Below, in pieces: positions 8,415 through 15,723 of a DNA stretch of 64,000 bases. How positions within the stretch are numbered: position 1 is the first letter of the stretch; each line of letters starts with the position of its first letter. This DNA is from Planctomycetota bacterium (GTDB lineage Bacteria > Planctomycetota > Phycisphaerae > Phycisphaerales > SM1A02). Where the stretch lies: contig VGYX01000005.1 of assembly GCA_016872835.1 (NCBI GenBank), positions 1 through 64,000 on the forward strand, read 5' to 3'. A program made the translations under genes and the position numbers. The notes below the pieces were generated by a model. It ran no database searches. It was not told the DNA's origin and was given only the letters and a program-made list of their open reading frames with translations.

Positions 8415-9665
8415 TCAGTTCCCGGGATCGCGCGAAGGCGCGCCGCCCGTGTGGCGCGGCTGTCGTGTGGCGGCGTCGGCCATGCTCTCGGAGGTCGCAG
8501 GGGCGACGCCCTCGATCTTCGCGAAGAGCAGTCTTCCGGCGGCGGTCTGCACCGCGTTCGTGACCACCACCGCCACCGTGGCACCCACGCGTGACTGTCC
8601 CTCCTCGATCACGACCATCGTGCCGTCCGGCAGATAGCCCACGCCCTGACGCTCACCCTCGCCGCGCTTGGTCACCTGCACGCTGGCCGTGTCGCCCGGA
8701 CCCAGCGCCGGACGAAGCGTGGTCATCAGATCGTTCAGGTTCAGCGCCGTGACACCCTGAATGCGCGCCACGGCATCCAGATTCGAGTCGAGCGTGAGGA
8801 TGCGCAGCCCCTCGCCGCGAGCGGCCTCCACAAGCATGCGATCCACGCCCATGCCGGTCACGCGAAAGTCCTGCAGCGACACGTCCGCGTAGGGGCTCTC
8901 GCGCAGCCGCGCCAGCAGTTCCAGGCCTCGGCGTCCTCGGCCGCGCTTGCCGCGGTCACCGCTGTCGGCCAGCTTCTGGAGTTCTTCGACCACGAAGTGC
9001 GGCACCACGATCGGCGCGTCCACGAATCCGGTCGCCGCGAGCGCGGGGAGGCGGCCGTCGATCAGCACGCTGGTGTCCACAAGCCACGGACGCACGCCGC
9101 GCCGGGTTCGAGAGAACTCCACGTAGGGAATGACCAGACGGAGGTCGTCCTTCGTGGTCAGCACCACGCTGATGCTCAGATAGCAGAAGACAAGACCAAC
9201 CACCGACTTCGCGAGCGGTAGATAGACGCCAAGCGACTGCTGGATCTCCCACGCGCGGGCGATCACGTCGATCAGCGCACCGAACGCGACGGCGCCGATC
9301 AGTCCGAGGCACACGCCAAGGTAGATGCCCACCACGCCGGCAAGTCGCTTGTTGGGCGTCAGCGCGTCGACGGCCAACACCAGCAGGCCCACGGCGACCA
9401 TCGAGATGATCAGGCCCACCACCGTGGAGTAGGTGAACTCACCGGTGCCGCGCACGCTGTTGACGGTGAGCAGCGTGACCGACACCAGCAGGATCATGAA
9501 CACCGATCGGATGACCAGCATCAGGAGGCGTCCGGAGCGCGCCTCGTGGCTTTCCGGAGGTTGTGGCGCCGGACGATCGATCGATGGTGTCGAGACCGAC
9601 GCCTCCGTCGATGCGGGCGCCGAGGAATCCGGCGGAATCGTGCTCGGGGTCTCGTCGTTCGGCAT
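8415..9665 (-). CDS. PIN-TRAM membrane protein, YacL type
   Basis: 416 aa. Four hydrophobic helices (about residues 45-165) are followed by a PIN nuclease domain with acidic residues in LVDTSVLIDGR, FVVEEL and LTLDSNLD, then a TRAM RNA-binding domain near the C-terminus (GQGVGYLPDGTMVVIEEG). This is the architecture of YacL-type proteins, thought to be membrane-anchored RNases, of unknown target. It converges with the FliF/FliG-like gene, leaving 8 bases between the stops. It starts at ATG 9665 behind a TACAAT box. Confidence 0.85.
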   Translation of the reverse strand: MPNDETPSTIPPDSSAPASTEASVSTPSIDRPAPQPPESHEARSGRLLMLVIRSVFMILLVSVTLLTVNSVRGTGEFTYSTVVGLIISMVAVGLLVLAVDALTPNKRLAGVVGIYLGVCLGLIGAVAFGALIDVIARAWEIQQSLGVYLPLAKSVVGLVFCYLSISVVLTTKDDLRLVIPYVEFSRTRRGVRPWLVDTSVLIDGRLPALAATGFVDAPIVVPHFVVEELQKLADSGDRGKRGRGRRGLELLARLRESPYADVSLQDFRVTGMGVDRMLVEAARGEGLRILTLDSNLDAVARIQGVTALNLNDLMTTLRPALGPGDTASVQVTKRGEGERQGVGYLPDGTMVVIEEGQSRVGATVAVVVTNAVQTAAGRLLFAKIEGVAPATSESMADAATRQPRHTGGAPSRDPGN

Positions 9666-9674
9666 GCAGGATCG

Positions 9675-9680
9675 ATTGTA
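9675..9680 (-). promoter_or_regulatory. TANNNT -10-like box before the PIN-TRAM gene
   Basis: Minus-strand TACAAT, 9 bases before the ATG at 9665, with no Shine-Dalgarno sequence between. Close to the sigma-70 -10 consensus. Confidence 0.5.
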
Positions 9681-9699
9681 CGAGTGATGGCGGCGCGGC

Positions 9700-9705
9700 T
9701 AGCAT
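9700..9705 (+). promoter_or_regulatory. -10-like box for the SRP RNA
   Basis: TAGCAT lies 6 bases before the predicted 5' end of the SRP RNA terminal helix (9712), the distance expected between a -10 box and the transcription start. It is divergent from the PIN-TRAM promoter at 9675-9680. Confidence 0.45.
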
Positions 9706-9711
9706 CCGACC

Positions 9712-9844
9712 TCTCGACGGCGTCGGAGGACGGTCGGGCCCGTCGGGTGGACGGCCCGTGAACCTGGTCAGGGCTTGACCGCAGCAGCCATAAGCGGCGT
9801 CGCCCATGCCGGCGCAAGCCTGGCCGTCCTCCGCGTCGTCGAGA
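9712..9844 (+). ncRNA. ffs: Signal recognition particle RNA (small bacterial type)
   Basis: The conserved domain is plain: GUGAACCUGG-UCAGG at about 9758-9772 and AGCAGCC-AUAAG at 9783-9794, the symmetric-loop sequence that binds Ffh. The ends pair: 9712-9722 with 9834-9844 and 9724-9733 with 9824-9833, one long terminal helix with a single bulged U and one G-U pair. This defines about 133 nt, somewhat longer than 4.5S RNA. The apical part is 10 nt as usual but reads GCUUGACCGC, so the normal GGAA tetraloop is replaced by UGAC or a six-base loop. dnaX begins 16 bases downstream. The family assignment is firm; the ends are inferred from pairing. Confidence 0.9.
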
Positions 9845-9860
9845 TTCCAACGGAGCACGC

Positions 9861-11660
9861 GTGGCGCGAAAGACCAAGGACAAGGAAGTCTCGGAACCCG
9901 AAGGCGACGGCCTGCTGATCGCGGGCGCGTTGGAGCCTTCGGCCGACGCGCCCAAGGCCTACACGGTGCTCGCGCGGCGCTATCGCAGCCGCAACTTCGA
10001 CGAGCTGATCGGACAGGAATCGATCGCGCGCACGCTGCAGAACGCGATCGCCATGGGCCGCACCGCGCACGCCTACCTGTTCTGCGGCACGCGCGGCGTG
10101 GGCAAGACCAGCATGGCGCGCGTGTTCGCCCGGGCGCTGAACGCGCCGAAGGACCTTTCGGAATCCGCCGCGGTAGCCGCCAGCATCCTGCGTGGAGAGG
10201 ATCTGGACGTCATCGAGATCGACGGCGCCAGCAATCGCGGCGTGGACGACGCACGCGACCTGATCAGCAAGGCCGGCATCGCCCCTGCGCGCAGCCCGTA
10301 CCGCATCTACATCATCGACGAGGTGCACATGCTCACCACCCCGGCCTTCAACGCGCTGTTGAAGACCATGGAGGAGCCGCCCTCGCACGTGAAGTTCATC
10401 CTGTGCACCACCGAGCCGCACAAGGTGCCCGCCACGATCCAGAGCCGCTGCCAGCGCTTCGACTTCCGGCCGATCGCCACGAGCCGCATCGTGGAGCACC
10501 TGAAGGCGGTGCTGAAGCAGGAGGGGCTGGGCGCGGAGGACGCAGCCGTGCATCTGGTCGCGCGGCTTGGCAACGGCAGCATGCGCGACGCGCTGAGTCT
10601 GCTGGACCGACTCATCGCCGCTGCGAGCGGCACGATCACGGCTCGGCTTGCCGAGGAGACGCTGGGTCTGCCCGACGCGACGTTGGTGGCGGCGATCAGC
10701 GCGGCGGCCGCGGCGGGCGATCCCAAGGCCGGTCTGCAGGCGGCGGCGCGATTGCTCGAAAGCGGTTCGCCCGTCGAGCAGTCACTCGAATTGCTGGCGT
10801 CGCGTCTGCGGGACCTGCTGGTGATCCGGGCGTGCGGCGCCGAGAGCGATCTGGTGGAGTTGGCCCCCGAGGCGCGCGCGCAGGCCGCGACCGAGGCGCA
10901 GGCCTTCGAGAGCGAGGAATTGGTGCACCTGGTGGCCGTCTGCGAGGCGGCGTTGCGGGCCGCGCGCTCCAGCAGCGCACCGCGCACGGTGCTGGATGCC
11001 ACGGTGGCGCGCATCTGCCTGCACCGGTCGTTCGAGCCGATCGAGACCTCGGCGGAGCAAAAAAAAAAGGTAGCTGAAACGGCGCGGCCGGCGCTCCCCA
11101 GTTCGGTCCATGTTCCGGTGGCGGCGCGCCCGGTCCCGGCCGCGCCACCCGTGATCGCGCGCGAGCCGGTCGCAGCGTCGAAGCCAAGTGTGCCCGCGCC
11201 GGGGGCTGCCGTGGGAGGGGCTGCCGCATCCACGGATTCAATGCCTCCGCCGCGCGACGCTGCGGAGGCGTGGTCGCGCATCGGGGCGATCGTGACGGTG
11301 CCGCGAGATGCGGCCCTGTTCGAGTCCTTCGAACCCGTGTCGCTCGAGGGTCAGACCCTTCGCCTGCGTGCGGCGGATGGGGCGGGCATGGGCGGTGCCT
11401 TCGCCTCGCGGCGCACCGAGCCGCTGCTGGAACTCGTTCGGCGCGGGCTTGGGCCCGCATGGCGCGTCGCGGTCGATGCGCCTGCCGAGGCTGGTGCGCC
11501 CTTGGCACCGCGCGCCACGCATGGCCTCGACGCCGGCATCCCGAATCATCCGCTTGTCCGCGAGGCGATGGACGCCTTTGACGCCATCGTGTTGAAGGTG
11601 GATCGACGCGCCAACGCCTCGTCGGCTTCGGCGGGCAGCGAGACGGATACCGACGCCTAG
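9861..11660 (+). CDS. dnaX: DNA polymerase III subunits tau and gamma
   Basis: Clamp-loader ATPase of the replisome, 599 aa for the full tau form. AAA+ domain: Walker A GTRGVGKT at residues 76-83, Walker B in IYIIDEVHML, sensor 1 around LCTTEPHK, SRC arginine finger in QSRCQRFDF. The zinc module usually found between Walker A and B (four Cys) is absent: residues 91-111 contain no Cys. A 30-residue N-terminal extension precedes the family start. A run of ten A at codons 400-403 can shift the frame and give a gamma form of about 405 aa. GTG start with GGAG 5-6 bases upstream. First protein gene of the dnaX-recR-rpoN-hpnCDE-queG run. Confidence 0.95.
   Translation: MARKTKDKEVSEPEGDGLLIAGALEPSADAPKAYTVLARRYRSRNFDELIGQESIARTLQNAIAMGRTAHAYLFCGTRGVGKTSMARVFARALNAPKDLSESAAVAASILRGEDLDVIEIDGASNRGVDDARDLISKAGIAPARSPYRIYIIDEVHMLTTPAFNALLKTMEEPPSHVKFILCTTEPHKVPATIQSRCQRFDFRPIATSRIVEHLKAVLKQEGLGAEDAAVHLVARLGNGSMRDALSLLDRLIAAASGTITARLAEETLGLPDATLVAAISAAAAAGDPKAGLQAAARLLESGSPVEQSLELLASRLRDLLVIRACGAESDLVELAPEARAQAATEAQAFESEELVHLVAVCEAALRAARSSSAPRTVLDATVARICLHRSFEPIETSAEQKKKVAETARPALPSSVHVPVAARPVPAAPPVIAREPVAASKPSVPAPGAAVGGAAASTDSMPPPRDAAEAWSRIGAIVTVPRDAALFESFEPVSLEGQTLRLRAADGAGMGGAFASRRTEPLLELVRRGLGPAWRVAVDAPAEAGAPLAPRATHGLDAGIPNHPLVREAMDAFDAIVLKVDRRANASSASAGSETDTDA
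11059..11146 (+). other. dnaX slippage site and downstream stem-loop
   Basis: Ten A residues (11059-11068) inside dnaX. After a -1 shift the frame reads Lys-Gly-Ser then TGA (11075-11077); after a +1 shift it meets TAG at 11071-11073. An 11-bp perfect stem (11081-11091 with 11136-11146) begins 12 bases after the run. Programmed shifting by a poly-A run is established for dnaX in E. coli (ribosomal) and Thermus (transcriptional slippage). Either mechanism would make a short gamma subunit here. Confidence 0.8.
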
Positions 11661-11672
11661 CATGCGCTGATC

Positions 11673-12338
11673 ATGGCGAGCGGTCGATCCAGTTCCTCCT
11701 CCTCGACGCAGGGCTCAGGTGCGCATCCGGAGCCGGTGCAGCGGCTGGTCGAGGCGTTCGCGCAGCTTCCCGGCATCGGACGCCGCACGGCGGAACGCCT
11801 CGCCTTCCACGTTCTCAAGTCGCCGAAGGCCGAGGCGCAGCGCTTGGCGCAGGCCATCGATCAGGTGAAGTCGCAGGTCCGTCATTGTGGCATCTGCTTC
11901 AACGTGACCGACACCGATCCATGTCCCATCTGCACCGATGGGCGCCGTGACGCGGCCGTGGTGATGGTGGTCGAGCAACCGAAGGACCTCTGGATCCTGG
12001 AGCGCACGGGCGCGCATCGCGGCGTGTACCACTGCCTCATGGGTCGGCTGGAGCCGCTCGATGGCGTCGGGCCGGAGACGCTGACGGTGCGCGAGCTGCT
12101 GCAGCGCGTGGAGCATCCGGAGCGCAACGCCGGCGGTGTGAAGGTGACCGAGGTGATCCTTGCGACGAATCCCGATCTGGAGGGTGACAGCACCGGCCTG
12201 TATCTCGCGGATCGGCTGTCGAAGCTTGGCGTGATGGTGTCGCGGCTCGCGCGCGGGTTGCCGGCCGGCAGCCAGATCGAGTTCGCGCATCGTGGGGCGC
12301 TCGCCGACGCGATCGCGGGACGGCGGAAGCTCTCCTGA
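11673..12338 (+). CDS. recR: Recombination mediator protein RecR
   Basis: 221 aa. Works with RecO/RecF to load RecA on gapped DNA. An N-terminal helix-hairpin-helix (LPGIGRRTAERLAFHVL) is followed by a four-Cys zinc finger (C72, C75, C84, C87), a Toprim domain (VVMVVEQPKDLWILERT, TNPDLEGDSTGLYLADRL) and a C-terminal Walker-like block (GLPAGSQIEFA). The first 15 residues are Ser-rich and extra. It lies 12 bases after dnaX, as in many bacteria, but without ybaB between. Confidence 0.97.
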   Translation: MASGRSSSSSSTQGSGAHPEPVQRLVEAFAQLPGIGRRTAERLAFHVLKSPKAEAQRLAQAIDQVKSQVRHCGICFNVTDTDPCPICTDGRRDAAVVMVVEQPKDLWILERTGAHRGVYHCLMGRLEPLDGVGPETLTVRELLQRVEHPERNAGGVKVTEVILATNPDLEGDSTGLYLADRLSKLGVMVSRLARGLPAGSQIEFAHRGALADAIAGRRKLS

Positions 12339-12359
12339 TCCAGCGGCTTCGCCCGTACC

Positions 12360-13895
12360 ATGGGCGACGTGCATTTCGAGACCTCCCAGAAGCTGAAGAC
12401 GGGTCAGTCGCTGCGCCTGGCGCCGCGGGTGATCCAGAGCATGGAGGTCCTGCAGATGCCCCTGGCGCAACTGCAGGAGCGCGTGGAGCAGGAACTCGAA
12501 CGAAACGTCGCGCTGGAAACGGTGGAGCCCGATCCCGGCACCGCATCGCCACCGGAGCCCGACGAGGCTCCGGACGAGGAGCCGACGGATCGACCGCTGC
12601 AGGTAGGGGAGGCGAGCGCGGACTTCGAGCGCGCGCGGGCCTTCGAACGGGAACTCGACGACAGCGCCTGGCATCGTCCGACCCGACGCAACGACGAGGA
12701 TCGTGGCACCAAGATGGACATGCTCGCCGGCACGCCCGCGCGTCGTGAGCGCCTGAGCGAGCAGCTGCAGCATCAGTGGGATCTTGCGGAGGAATCCGAG
12801 CCCACGCTGGCGGCCGGTCGTCTGTTGATCGACTTCATCGACGACGACGGACTGCTGTCGGCGGACCTTCCCGCCATCGCCGCGCAGTCGGCTTCGGCGG
12901 CGGGAGGTCCCTTCACCGAGGCCACGCTGGCCGAGACGCTGGCGCATCTGCAGGCGTATCTGGAGCCGGCGGGCGTGGGTGCGCGAGACATCCGAGAGAG
13001 CCTGCTGCTGCAGCTTCAGGCGAAACTGGATCCCGATCGTTGGGCCGAGGCGCCGACCGCGGAGGACGCCGTGGCGATCCGCGACGCCATCGCGGTGGTG
13101 CAGGATCACTACGAGGACCTGCTCGAGAACCGTCTGCCGCGCATCGCGCAACGCAGCGGTCTTTCGCTGCCGGCGGTCGAGGCGGCACGCGAGCGGCTGA
13201 AGCGGCTCACCACCTCGCCCGGACGTGATCTTGTCGACGACGACGCCGGCGTGGTGATTCCCGACGCGATGATCGAGTACGACGCCGCGGGCGATCGTTA
13301 CGTGGCGGCGCTCTGCGACGGCCCGATTCCGCCGCTGCGCGTGAGCCCGAACTACGCGGCGATGGCCGAACGCGATGGCGTGGAGCCGGAGACCCGGAAG
13401 TTCCTGCAGGAGGGCATCCGTTCGGCCAGCTGGCTCATCGACGCGATCACCCAGCGGCGCTCCACGCTGCTGCGCGTGATCGACCAGGTGCTGGTGCGAC
13501 AGCGCGACTGGTTCGACCAGGGCACGGGGCATCTCAAGCCGTTGCCGATGACCGAGGTCGCCGACACCCTGGGCGTGCACGTGGCCACCGTGAGCCGCGC
13601 CGTGAGCGGCAAGTGGCTGCAGACGCCGCGCGGTCTGGTCGAGCTGCGCCGATTCTTCACCGGAGGCACCGAGACGGAGGCCGGCGAGAGCGTGAGCTGG
13701 GAGGCGATCCGCACCATGCTGCAGGAGGAGGTCGACGCGGAGGACAAGGCCCGACCCCTCTCGGACGAGGCGCTTGCCGCGCGTCTGAAGGCGCGCGGCG
13801 TCACGATCGCGCGCCGCACCGTGGTGAAGTACCGCGAGCAGCTTGGCATTCCGCCCGCGCGTCGCCGGCGCAAGCATGGTGGAGGCGCGACGTGA
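12360..13895 (+). CDS. rpoN: RNA polymerase sigma-54 factor
   Basis: 511 aa. Region I at the N-terminus is Gln/Leu-rich (LAPRVIQSMEVLQMPLAQL), then an acidic region II, the core-binding domain (about 110-330) and a DNA-binding domain with an HTH (MTEVADTLGVHVATVSRAV) and the RpoN box (ARRTVVKYRE, 484-493) that reads the -24 element. Sigma-54 needs AAA+ activators; an NtrC-type one is encoded at 45526. The stop overlaps the hpnC start by one base, so rpoN and the squalene genes should be translated from one mRNA. Confidence 0.97.
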   Translation: MGDVHFETSQKLKTGQSLRLAPRVIQSMEVLQMPLAQLQERVEQELERNVALETVEPDPGTASPPEPDEAPDEEPTDRPLQVGEASADFERARAFERELDDSAWHRPTRRNDEDRGTKMDMLAGTPARRERLSEQLQHQWDLAEESEPTLAAGRLLIDFIDDDGLLSADLPAIAAQSASAAGGPFTEATLAETLAHLQAYLEPAGVGARDIRESLLLQLQAKLDPDRWAEAPTAEDAVAIRDAIAVVQDHYEDLLENRLPRIAQRSGLSLPAVEAARERLKRLTTSPGRDLVDDDAGVVIPDAMIEYDAAGDRYVAALCDGPIPPLRVSPNYAAMAERDGVEPETRKFLQEGIRSASWLIDAITQRRSTLLRVIDQVLVRQRDWFDQGTGHLKPLPMTEVADTLGVHVATVSRAVSGKWLQTPRGLVELRRFFTGGTETEAGESVSWEAIRTMLQEEVDAEDKARPLSDEALAARLKARGVTIARRTVVKYREQLGIPPARRRRKHGGGAT

Positions 13896-14851
13896 TGTCG
13901 ATCGCCGAGGCGCGGTGCACCGACTTGCTGGATCGGATGGGGCCGGACCAATGCGAGCGCATGAGCGAGGCCGACGCGCGCGCGTGGTGCGTCTCGCTGG
14001 CGCGCACGCGCGGCGAGAACTTTCCCGTGCTCACGGCGTTGCTGCCCACGCATGTGCGCGAGGACTTCGGCGCGATCTACGCCTTCTGCCGCTGGGCCGA
14101 CGACCTTGGTGACGAGGCCGGTGATCCCGGGCGTGCGCTGGAACTGCTCGCGTGGTGGCGGTCCGAGCTGCAGGCCTGCTACGCGGGCGAGCCGCGGCAT
14201 CCGGTGTTCACGGCGCTGCGACCCACCATCCTGCGACACGCGCTCCCGATCGAGCCCTTCGACCACCTGATCCAGGCGTTCGAGTGGGACAACCGCAAGA
14301 ATCGCTGGTCGACCATGGAGGAGCTCCTGCGAAGCTGCGCGCTGAGCGCGGATCCCGTCGGGCGCATCGTGCTGATGACGCTGGGCGAGTCGCGCGGCGA
14401 GGAGGCGTTCGCCCAGTCCGACGCGATCTGCACCGGCCTGCAGCTGATCAACCACTGGCAGGATGTGCGGCGTGACCTGCTCGAGCGCGACCGCATCTAC
14501 ATTCCCGCGGCCGCCAGCGCCGCCATTCCCGACTTCGAGCGGCGACTCCGCATCACCGCGGAGCAGGGCTGGGCCCCGGATCGGGAGTTCCTGCCGGCCT
14601 ACCGCGCGATGCTGGCCGGACTGGTGAACCACGCCGAGAGCATGTTCGATCGCGGTGAGCCGTTGCTGCGCGGTCTCCGCCGGTCGTCCCGCCCCGTGAT
14701 CTGGCTGTTCCAGCGAGGTGGGCGCGAGATCCTGGCGCGTGTGCGGGCGTGGGACCACGAGACCTGCATCCGTCGGCCGCGCGTCTCGATGGCAAGCAAG
14801 GTGCGCATGATCGCGACAGCCTGGTGGCAGGCCCGGAGGGCGCACGCATGA
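13895..14851 (+). CDS. hpnC: Squalene synthase HpnC
   Basis: 318 aa, squalene/phytoene synthase fold. In the HpnCDE route HpnC converts presqualene diphosphate to hydroxysqualene. The first Asp-rich motif is FCRWADDLGDE (about residues 67-77) and the second is WQDVRRDLLERDRIYIP. The ATG (13895) shares a base with the rpoN stop, and its own stop overlaps hpnD by four bases. HpnC and HpnD were told apart by order and motifs: HpnC has the NxWQDV form. Confidence 0.9.
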   Translation: MSIAEARCTDLLDRMGPDQCERMSEADARAWCVSLARTRGENFPVLTALLPTHVREDFGAIYAFCRWADDLGDEAGDPGRALELLAWWRSELQACYAGEPRHPVFTALRPTILRHALPIEPFDHLIQAFEWDNRKNRWSTMEELLRSCALSADPVGRIVLMTLGESRGEEAFAQSDAICTGLQLINHWQDVRRDLLERDRIYIPAAASAAIPDFERRLRITAEQGWAPDREFLPAYRAMLAGLVNHAESMFDRGEPLLRGLRRSSRPVIWLFQRGGREILARVRAWDHETCIRRPRVSMASKVRMIATAWWQARRAHA

Positions 14852-15723
14852 GCCGTGCATTGCAGGAGGCGGTCCGGACGTGCGAGGCGATCACGCGACG
14901 GCGTGCGCGCAACTTCCATTACGGACTTCGGTTCACCCCCGAGGATCGCCGGTGGGCGATGTACGCGGTCTACGCATGGATGCGCGAGGCCGACGACCTC
15001 GCCGATGGCGCGGGCCCCGATCGTGCCGAGCGTTCCCGGCGCATCGCGAAGTTCCGTGCCGACACCGATGCTGCCTTCGTGGGCCAGCCCGATGACACGC
15101 AGCCATGCATGGTGGCTCTCGCGGAGGCGGTGCGCCGGTTCCATCTGGAGCCCGGCGAGTTCCATGACATGCTTGAGGGCCAGATGGGGGATCTCGACGC
15201 CGCGCGCTTCGAGACTTGGGATGAGCTGCGCGCGTTCTGCTATCGCGTGGCGGGAACCGTCGGCGTGGTGTGCATCCGGGTCTGGGGTTTCCACGGAGCC
15301 GACGCCATCCGGCTGGCCGTGGATCGAGGCATCGCCTTCCAGTTGACGAACGTGCTGCGCGACCTGGGCGAGGATCTGGACGCGGGTCGTTGCTACCTTC
15401 CGCTGCGCGAGTACGCGGCCATGGACCTGTCGCCGGACGATCTGCGTGCATGGCGCCTGCCTGATCGGGGCACCGAGTTCATCCGCGCGCAGTGCGAGCG
15501 GGCGCGTGCGCACTATGAACGCAGCGCACCGCTGGATCGCATGATCGACGCGTCGTGCCTGCCCACGCTCTGGGCGATGACCCAGATCTATCGCGGCATC
15601 CTTGGCCGCATCAAGACGGATCCGCGCATCACGGTCGCCGGGCGCGCGCGGCTTTCCAGTTTCCGCAAGGCCTGGATCGCATGGCGTGCCACGCGCATGA
15701 AGCCGGAGGCGTCATCGCGATGA
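14848..15723 (+). CDS. hpnD: Presqualene diphosphate synthase HpnD
   Basis: 291 aa. Condenses two farnesyl diphosphates to presqualene diphosphate. Asp-rich motifs ADDLAD and NVLRDLGEDLDAGRCYLP are intact, and the RARNFHYG block near the N-terminus is typical. ATGA overlaps link it to hpnC upstream and hpnE downstream, so the three enzymes are likely made in fixed ratio. Confidence 0.93.
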   Translation: MSRALQEAVRTCEAITRRRARNFHYGLRFTPEDRRWAMYAVYAWMREADDLADGAGPDRAERSRRIAKFRADTDAAFVGQPDDTQPCMVALAEAVRRFHLEPGEFHDMLEGQMGDLDAARFETWDELRAFCYRVAGTVGVVCIRVWGFHGADAIRLAVDRGIAFQLTNVLRDLGEDLDAGRCYLPLREYAAMDLSPDDLRAWRLPDRGTEFIRAQCERARAHYERSAPLDRMIDASCLPTLWAMTQIYRGILGRIKTDPRITVAGRARLSSFRKAWIAWRATRMKPEASSR

